Shown: positions 14,132 to 18,884 of the stretch, one piece after another
Layout: each line of letters starts with the position of its first letter
How positions within the stretch are numbered: the stretch's first letter is position 1
DNA from: Paratissierella sp033809995
Lineage (GTDB): Bacteria; Bacillota; Clostridia; Tissierellales; Tissierellaceae
Reading direction: 5' to 3'
Length of the DNA stretch: 18,884 nucleotides
Assembly: GCA_033809995.1 (NCBI GenBank)
Contig: JAPXKQ010000044.1
Coordinates: forward strand, 1 to 18,884
Position numbers and translations under genes: made by a program
The notes under the pieces: generated by a model
The model's input: the letters and a program-made list of their open reading frames with translations, nothing else
Told to the model about the DNA's origin: nothing
The model's database searches: none

Positions 14132-15403
14132 CTACCTTTTCTTAAATCGATGTCTATTGTCATTAGGATTACCTTTAAATCTATCCTCTTTATCCTTCTT
14201 AGGTCTATATTTTTTTGGTATTTTATTAGGATTTGTCGTACCTTTAGTTTCTGTTTTTTTCTCAGTTTTCTTTTTGGCTTTATCTTCGGGATTATTAATA
14301 TATTTGGTTTTTAAATTAGCTTTGATTTTTCTTTCTATTAGTGCTAGAGTCTCAGTATCCCTAGGAGTTACAAGGGTTATTGCCATTCCTAAATTTCCTA
14401 TACGTCCAGTACGACCTATTCGGTGTATATAGCTTTCAGCATCATCGGGAATGTCATAGTTAATAACATGTGTTACCCCCTCAACATCTATGCCCCTTGC
14501 GGCTATATCAGTTGCAATAAGTATTTGTAGCTTTGCACTTCTAAATGCCTTCATAACCCTTTCTCTTTTGGCCTGAGTAAGATCTCCATGCAATTCATCC
14601 GAGTTGTATCCTCTAGCCAATAAATCAGAATTTAAAGCGCTTACTCTACGCTTAGTACGGCAAAATACAATAGCTAAATACGGTCTAAATTCATCAATCA
14701 ATCTACATAGTGCATCAAGCTTTCCTCTATCAGTAGTTTCAATTATTACCTGCTTAATCTCCTCTAAAGTTATGCTTTTACTTTCTATTTCTATATGAAG
14801 GGGGTCTCTCATAAATCTTGTACCTAATCTTCTTACCTCGTTAGGGATTGTAGCAGAAAATAGCATAGTTTGTCTTGCCTTAGGTGTCCCAATTATTATA
14901 CTTTCAATATCCTCCAGAAACCCCATATGAAGCATCTCATCTGCCTCATCTAATACTAGAAATTTTAACCTACCTATTTCAACATTTCCTCTTCTTATAT
15001 GATCCAATAGCCTACCTGGAGTAGCTATTACTAAATGAATTCCATTCCTTAACTTTCTTACCTGCTGCTCCACATCTTGACCACCATATGCTGCTAATAT
15101 ATTTATTTTTTTACCTTCTGATAGCATTTTAGCTACACCAGTAATTTGGATAGCTAGCTCTCTGGTTGGAGTTATTATTAATCCTTGTATAAAATCTTTG
15201 TTTGAATCGATTCGCTCCATTAGAGGTAACAAAAATGCTAGGGTTTTTCCTGTACCTGTTTGTGCCTGTGCAATTACATCTCTACCTTTTAATAATTCTG
15301 GTATAGATTTTTCTTGTATAGGTGTAGCCTCTCTTATTCCGTTTTTATCCAGTATATTAACTAAGTCTTTACCAATTCCTAGTTCATTAAAGTTTATTCC
15401 CAT
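14132..15403 (-). CDS. DEAD-box ATP-dependent RNA helicase
   Basis: 423 residues from the ATG at 15403, which has AGAAGGG eight bases upstream; a GTG three codons earlier is poorly placed. The motifs appear in order: Q motif (ATPIQEKSIP), AQTGTGKT (46-53), PTRELA (79-84), TPGR (128-131), DEAD (152-155), SAT (183-185), VFCRTKRR, TDIAARGID and HRIGRTGR (327-334). After the second RecA-like domain comes a short, very basic and Asn/Lys-rich tail (about 375-423) with no RNA-recognition fold, suited to non-specific RNA binding. It resembles the CshA/DeaD class, which helps in ribosome assembly, mRNA decay and cold adaptation. It has its own promoter-like site and lies behind the recQ terminator. 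Confidence 0.94.
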   Translation of the reverse strand: MGINFNELGIGKDLVNILDKNGIREATPIQEKSIPELLKGRDVIAQAQTGTGKTLAFLLPLMERIDSNKDFIQGLIITPTRELAIQITGVAKMLSEGKKINILAAYGGQDVEQQVRKLRNGIHLVIATPGRLLDHIRRGNVEIGRLKFLVLDEADEMLHMGFLEDIESIIIGTPKARQTMLFSATIPNEVRRLGTRFMRDPLHIEIESKSITLEEIKQVIIETTDRGKLDALCRLIDEFRPYLAIVFCRTKRRVSALNSDLLARGYNSDELHGDLTQAKRERVMKAFRSAKLQILIATDIAARGIDVEGVTHVINYDIPDDAESYIHRIGRTGRIGNLGMAITLVTPRDTETLALIERKIKANLKTKYINNPEDKAKKKTEKKTETKGTTNPNKIPKKYRPKKDKEDRFKGNPNDNRHRFKKR

Positions 15404-15468
15404 AAAATCCACCCTTCTTTTGCTTTATTTATTCTTACCAAATGCAAGGAAATTAATTATAGATTTAG

Positions 15469-15498
15469 ATTATAAGCATAAAATCACCTTAAAAGCAA
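15469..15498 (-). promoter_or_regulatory. Possible promoter of the DEAD-box helicase gene
   Basis: On the minus strand TTGCTT (15493-15498) and TATAAT (15469-15474) are 18 bases apart. The -35 box lies in the loop of the upstream recQ terminator hairpin, so the two signals overlap. Confidence 0.45.
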
Positions 15499-15505
15499 GG
15501 TGATT
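15482..15505 (-). terminator. Terminator-like hairpin after recQ
   Basis: AATCACCTT (15482-15490) pairs perfectly with AAGGTGATT (15497-15505). On the minus strand it is followed by a short T stretch and lies 14 bases after the recQ stop. Confidence 0.62.
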
Positions 15506-15519
15506 CTATGGGTATTTAT

Positions 15520-17352
15520 TTATACATTATTTTGTTTATATTCATTTATTGCACCTATAAAGTCCTTTCCGTATTTCAAAAGCTTAGCTTGCCCTACACC
15601 AGAAACTAGTAAGAATTCTTCATCGTTGGTTGGCATTTTAATACACATATCCCTAAGAGCAGCATCAGCAAAAACTATATATGCAGGAACATGTGTTGCT
15701 GTAGCAATTTTATTTCTTAATGCTCTTAAAAGTTCAAATAACACATCATCTATCTGAGTATCCATTGGTTTTGATTTACTTAACCAAGAGCCTTTACTAC
15801 TTTCCTCCAATTTGTTGACTTTCATATTAACTTTTTTTCCATCAAATAATATTTCAGAAGCCTTTTTAGTACACTTAATAACTGGAAATTGATCCTTAGT
15901 TATATAGACATACTCTTCTATTATAAGAAAATTAATAATTTCTCGAATTTTCTTTTCTGATACCCCCGACATAATACCGTAGGTTGATAATTTATTTAAG
16001 TTATAAGATAGTAACCTTTGACCCTTGCTACCTCTTAATATATCAATTATCATCTTTATTCCAAATCTTTCATTAGCTCTAATAATACAAGATAATATCT
16101 TTTGAGCTTCAACTGTTATATCCTCTAGATTAAATTCAGTGTTACAAGAAGAACAGTTACCACAGGAACCCGACGTTTCTTCACCAAAATAGTTGAGTAT
16201 ATATGCTCTTAAACATTCCTTCGTGTGACAATAATATGTCATAATTCTTAATAACTCTCTATCCTTTTCCTTTACAGCCAACATAGTTTCTTCATCAAGC
16301 ATTTCGTTTCCATTGGGTTGATCGATTAAAAATTGGTTGGTAATAACATCCTGTCCTCCATACAATAAAATACAGTCCGCTGGTTCTCCATCCCGTCCAG
16401 CCCTACCAGCCTCTTGATAATAGCTTTCAATATTCTTAGGCATATTGTAATGTATTACAAAGGATACATTTGATTTATCAATTCCCATCCCAAATGCATT
16501 AGTAGCTACGATTATATTACACTTATCATAGATAAAAGCATCTTGATTTTCTCTTCTTTCATCATCGGAAAGACCTGCATGATATTTAGTAGCCTTTAAT
16601 CCTACCTCATTTAATTTTCTACATACTTCATCAACAGTTTTCCTGGTGGAACAATAGACAATCCCACATTTTTGTTTGTTTTTATTTATATATTCCAGTA
16701 AGGTCGAAAACTTATCTGCAGGTTTTTCTACTGAAAAATAAAGATTTTTTCTATCAAAACCTGTGGTTAATACATAAGGATTATACAAACCAAGCTGTTC
16801 TATAATATCCTCTTTAACCTGAGATGTAGCTGTAGCAGTAAAAGCAGATACTATTGGTCTTTCATTAAATCTATTAATAAAGTTTAATATTCTTAAATAG
16901 CTAGGTCTAAAATCCTGACCCCATTGAGAAACACAATGTGCTTCATCTATAGTTATCATTGAAACTTTCACTGCTTGTATGAAAGAAAGAAATTCATCAG
17001 TTAGCAGCCTCTCTGGTGCTATGTATATTATCTTGTATTTATTTTCCCTGGCATTGTTCAATACTTTATTAAATTGACTAATGCTAAGAGAACTATTAAG
17101 ATATGCAGCATTAATCCCCTGTTCTATTAGGGAATTCACTTGGTCCTTCATCAATGATATCAAAGGAGAAACAACTAGGGTTATCCCTTCCAACATAAGA
17201 GCAGGTAGTTGATAGCACATTGACTTACCTGCTCCCGTTGGCATTATACCCAAAGTATCTCTACCACTTAATATATTGTCTATTAAATCCTCCTGACCTT
17301 CTCTAAAAGAGGAAAACCCGAATACATCTTTTAAAACCTCTAACTTTTCCAT
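15520..17352 (-). CDS. recQ: ATP-dependent DNA helicase RecQ
   Basis: 610 residues from the ATG at 17352, with GGGGG just upstream; a TTG four codons earlier is the alternative. This 3'-5' helicase works in recombination and replication-fork repair. Visible parts are the motif-0 region FGFSSFREGQEDLI, Walker A TGAGKS (39-44), DEAH (136-139) with the aromatic loop HCVSQWGQDFRPSY, and motif VI QEAGRAGRDGE. Then come the zinc-binding cysteines 380, 397, 400 and 403, whose spacing equals that of E. coli RecQ, a winged-helix region, and a C-terminal HRDC domain (from about 525, LLRALRNKIATATHVPAYIVFADAAL in part). The length is normal and nothing is missing. The membrane-anchored protein gene ends 20 bases upstream, so the two are probably co-transcribed. 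Confidence 0.97.
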   Translation of the reverse strand: MEKLEVLKDVFGFSSFREGQEDLIDNILSGRDTLGIMPTGAGKSMCYQLPALMLEGITLVVSPLISLMKDQVNSLIEQGINAAYLNSSLSISQFNKVLNNARENKYKIIYIAPERLLTDEFLSFIQAVKVSMITIDEAHCVSQWGQDFRPSYLRILNFINRFNERPIVSAFTATATSQVKEDIIEQLGLYNPYVLTTGFDRKNLYFSVEKPADKFSTLLEYINKNKQKCGIVYCSTRKTVDEVCRKLNEVGLKATKYHAGLSDDERRENQDAFIYDKCNIIVATNAFGMGIDKSNVSFVIHYNMPKNIESYYQEAGRAGRDGEPADCILLYGGQDVITNQFLIDQPNGNEMLDEETMLAVKEKDRELLRIMTYYCHTKECLRAYILNYFGEETSGSCGNCSSCNTEFNLEDITVEAQKILSCIIRANERFGIKMIIDILRGSKGQRLLSYNLNKLSTYGIMSGVSEKKIREIINFLIIEEYVYITKDQFPVIKCTKKASEILFDGKKVNMKVNKLEESSKGSWLSKSKPMDTQIDDVLFELLRALRNKIATATHVPAYIVFADAALRDMCIKMPTNDEEFLLVSGVGQAKLLKYGKDFIGAINEYKQNNV

Positions 17353-17372
17353 ATTCTCCCCCAAGTTTATCT

Positions 17373-17843
17373 TTATTTATCGAATTTAATATTATACTCT
17401 CCATCTATTTTTTCTACAATTATAGTTATATCTCCCTTATTTAACAATTCTTTTGGCAACTTGATGCTCTTTTTAGTTAATATATTAAGTAGCTTTTCAA
17501 TGGATTCAACTGCCTTAGTTTCAGAGGTATCAACTTCAGCAACTAATACTCTATCCTTAGTTGGATTCATAATCACTGATAATCCCTTGCCTGATAACTT
17601 AATCCCATCGTCAGTAATTACCTCATCTTTTAGATAATTAATATCTGAAGAAATATTAGAAGATAATTCCTTTAATGTCATATCTGTAATAGATTTATCC
17701 TTATATTTAAATTCATTGATTTTTACTTTAGTTATATCCACTGCATTGTCCACTTTCTTGCTTGTTTCAGGATTTAACATTCCTAGCGAATTTAAAACTA
17801 GTACGATTATTATTATAAATACTGCTGCTTTAATAAGTTTCAC
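17373..17843 (-). CDS. Hypothetical membrane-anchored protein upstream of recQ
   Basis: 156 residues; family not recognised. I start it at the GTG at 17843, which has GGAGGTG six bases upstream, giving MKLIKAAVFIIIIVLVLNSLG. This is a single N-terminal membrane helix or uncleaved signal with no lipobox cysteine. The remainder is polar, Lys/Asp/Glu-rich and predicted to lie outside the membrane, with alternating strands and helices (SSDINYLKDEVITDDGIK; TIIVEKIDGEYNIKF) and no cysteine. The stop is 20 bases before the recQ start. That closeness indicates shared transcription, although an extracytoplasmic protein has no obvious tie to a cytoplasmic helicase. Its leader region contains two tandem dyads and the repeated element copy 2. 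Confidence 0.8.
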   Translation of the reverse strand: MKLIKAAVFIIIIVLVLNSLGMLNPETSKKVDNAVDITKVKINEFKYKDKSITDMTLKELSSNISSDINYLKDEVITDDGIKLSGKGLSVIMNPTKDRVLVAEVDTSETKAVESIEKLLNILTKKSIKLPKELLNKGDITIIVEKIDGEYNIKFDK

Positions 17844-17886
17844 GCTTTTCACCTCCAAAACATTTACAGATTATCTATAATATTAT

Positions 17887-17925
17887 AAGAAAAGCATCTA
17901 ACGACGCGTTAAGGTAGCTTTTCTT
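17887..17925. promoter_or_regulatory. 39-base dyad 1 upstream of the recQ operon
   Basis: AAGAAAAGC (17887-17895) pairs perfectly with GCTTTTCTT (17917-17925), and the inside (CTAAC...GTTAAG around GACGC) pairs further. On the minus strand it is directly followed by a TATAAT (17882-17887). It is therefore either a hairpin in a longer leader RNA, a terminator-like structure, or a dyad covering the -35 region. Confidence 0.65.
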
Positions 17926-17938
17926 GAAACTCATTTAC

Positions 17939-17977
17939 GGAAAGTTCCTTATTACATTAATTAGAGTAGAACTTTCC
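17939..17977. promoter_or_regulatory. 39-base dyad 2 upstream of the recQ operon
   Basis: GGAAAGTTC (17939-17947) pairs perfectly with GAACTTTCC (17969-17977). It has the same 9-base arms and total length as dyad 1 but a different sequence, and begins 13 bases after it. Confidence 0.65.
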
Positions 17978-17994
17978 TATTCGTTATAACATAG

Positions 17995-18093
17995 GTGCAA
18001 TCCGTTAATTGGATTGCCACACACCGTTTCAATAAATGCATAAAGATAAAACCCCTTGAGTTTTATTTCCTTAGCTGCATTTATTATAACATA
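17995..18093 (-). repeat. Two-copy structured element, copy 2 (long form)
   Basis: The left block (17995-18025) and right block (18060-18093) match copy 1 at 8688-8763. The middle is 34 bases here, against 11 there. It creates a long hairpin: AATAAATGCA (18031-18040) with TGCATTTATT (18076-18085), and inside it ATAAAAC with GTTTTAT. The left block forms the perfect stem GCAATCC...GGATTGC (17997-18017). On the minus strand a TATAAT lies at 18083-18088, upstream of the membrane-protein/recQ operon. Not recognised as any riboswitch I know. Confidence 0.7.
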
Positions 18094-18146
18094 AAACTCT
18101 AGACAAAAAACAATTTAACCCTAACCTTTAGAGGGAATAATGAATT

Positions 18147-18174
18147 TTGTTATGGATAGTTTTTATGATATAAT
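18147..18174 (+). promoter_or_regulatory. Promoter of the RimJ/RimL-type acetyltransferase gene
   Basis: TTGTTA (18147-18152) and TATAAT (18169-18174) are 16 bases apart, followed by AGGGGGT before the ATG at 18204. Confidence 0.62.
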
Positions 18175-18203
18175 ATAGCAAAATATATAAGGGGGTAAGG
18201 CTA

Positions 18204-18752
18204 ATGCCAAGATTAATGGGAGAAAGAATCATGCTAAGGGAGTATAAAAAAGATGATTTGCCTTATATAAGGAAGTGGGTCAATGATAGTGAAATTACCA
18301 AGTTTTTAAGTAATGTCTTTCTATACCCACATACCCTAAATGATACAGAAAACTTCTTGAATATAATGCTACAAGGCAATGGAAATGTTAAAGGATTCGT
18401 TATTGCGAATAAGGATACTGAAGAATATATAGGACAAATTGACCTTATAAAAATAGATTGGGTTAATAGAGTAGGCACTATTGGTATTGTAATAGGAAAT
18501 AAGGAATATTTAAGTCACGGTTATGGTACAGAAGCTATTAAATTGCTTCAAGAATTTGCTTTTAATAAGCTCAATCTTCATAAATTAGAATTGCAAGTTA
18601 GAGCATTTAATGATAGAGCTATTAGCTGCTATAAAAAATGTGGTTTTAAAGAAGAAGGACGGATAAGAGAGAACTTCTATGCTGAAGGTAAATATTCAGA
18701 TACTGTACATATGGGAGTGTTGAAGAGGGAATTTGAAGAAAGTATGGAGTAG
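18204..18752 (+). CDS. GNAT acetyltransferase, RimJ/RimL (Acetyltransf_3) type
   Basis: 182 residues, a normal length. The chain shows the typical opening GERIMLREYKKDDLPYIRKW, the EYIGQIDLIKID strand, the acetyl-CoA loop LSHGYGTEAIKLL (103-115), and the end signature FNDRAISCYKKCGFKEEGRIRE (135-156, written here in part) followed by YSDTVHMGVLKREF. Members acetylate N termini of ribosomal proteins, polyamines or small amines; nothing here decides between them. The ATG has AGGGGGT upstream. It is unrelated in sequence to the other acetyltransferase at 12924-13364. A weak stem (GTATTCT at 18778 with AGAATAC at 18811) follows the gene. Confidence 0.9.
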   Translation: MPRLMGERIMLREYKKDDLPYIRKWVNDSEITKFLSNVFLYPHTLNDTENFLNIMLQGNGNVKGFVIANKDTEEYIGQIDLIKIDWVNRVGTIGIVIGNKEYLSHGYGTEAIKLLQEFAFNKLNLHKLELQVRAFNDRAISCYKKCGFKEEGRIRENFYAEGKYSDTVHMGVLKREFEESME

Positions 18753-18884
18753 TCCATGGCGGTGTAAATAATTTTGTGTATTCTCATTCTTTGAGATAAT
18801 AATTGGTATAAGAATACAAAGTAATATCATGTAGAATTTTGTTGATAGTTGACTTTCAAGGGTCATTTGATTAAGTATATTATG

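Noticed and set aside
14106..14432. 108-codon frame on the plus strand
   Set aside because: Antisense to the basic tail and motif VI region of the DEAD-box helicase; Leu/Ser/Phe-rich mirror of Lys/Glu codons.

Overview
The window is AT-rich (by eye roughly 30% GC), uses strong GGAGG-type ribosome binding sites with many TTG/GTG starts, and has tightly packed genes. It carries a two-subunit iron-sulfur L-serine dehydratase and other typical low-GC Firmicutes genes. I read it as the chromosome of an anaerobic member of the Clostridia; a Tissierella-like lineage is a guess from the gene set. There is no rRNA, tRNA, CRISPR array, transposase or phage gene, and no recognisable defence system. Almost all of it is ordinary housekeeping and accessory chromosome, so the less usual material lies mostly between the genes.

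Layout. (1) 1-1178: the 5' end of an SbcD/YhaO-type metallophosphoesterase gene, then a PfkB-fold protein that has lost its catalytic signature, both on the minus strand. (2) 1272-2875: the sdaAB-sdaAA serine dehydratase operon on the plus strand, with its own promoter and a terminator shared with the convergent MATE gene. (3) 2895-8639: minus-strand genes for a MATE exporter, a PgcA-type phosphohexose mutase, an NhaC-type Na+/H+ antiporter and a gamma-carbonic-anhydrase-like protein. (4) 8849-12340: a TetR regulator and RND/MMPL exporter operon with a clear promoter, dyad operator and terminator. (5) 12388-14034: an unknown helical protein, an AAC(6')-like acetyltransferase, and a plus-strand flavin-binding protein. 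(6) 14132-17843: a DEAD-box RNA helicase, RecQ helicase and a small membrane-anchored protein. (7) 18204-18752: a RimJ/RimL-type acetyltransferase. The last 132 bases show no gene.

Two kinds of intergenic repeat stand out. Three loci (about 101-253, 4319-4577, 6343-6615) carry a GGAGAT...ATCTCC inverted repeat, the type that yields spurious CHSERSRGIS peptides, flanked by short tandem AATTCACAATTCAC-like units. Each one abuts or overlaps the stop codon of a minus-strand gene. A second, unrelated element occurs twice (8688-8763 and 17995-18093): conserved 31- and 34-base ends surround a hairpin of variable length. Both copies lie in the same orientation upstream of minus-strand genes, and each holds a TATAAT on that strand. 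I do not recognise this element, and it is the best candidate here for something undescribed.

Three intergenic stretches exceed 300 bases. 4269-4582 and 6269-6620 are filled by the first repeat family plus promoters. 17844-18203 holds two tandem dyads, the second element and a promoter.
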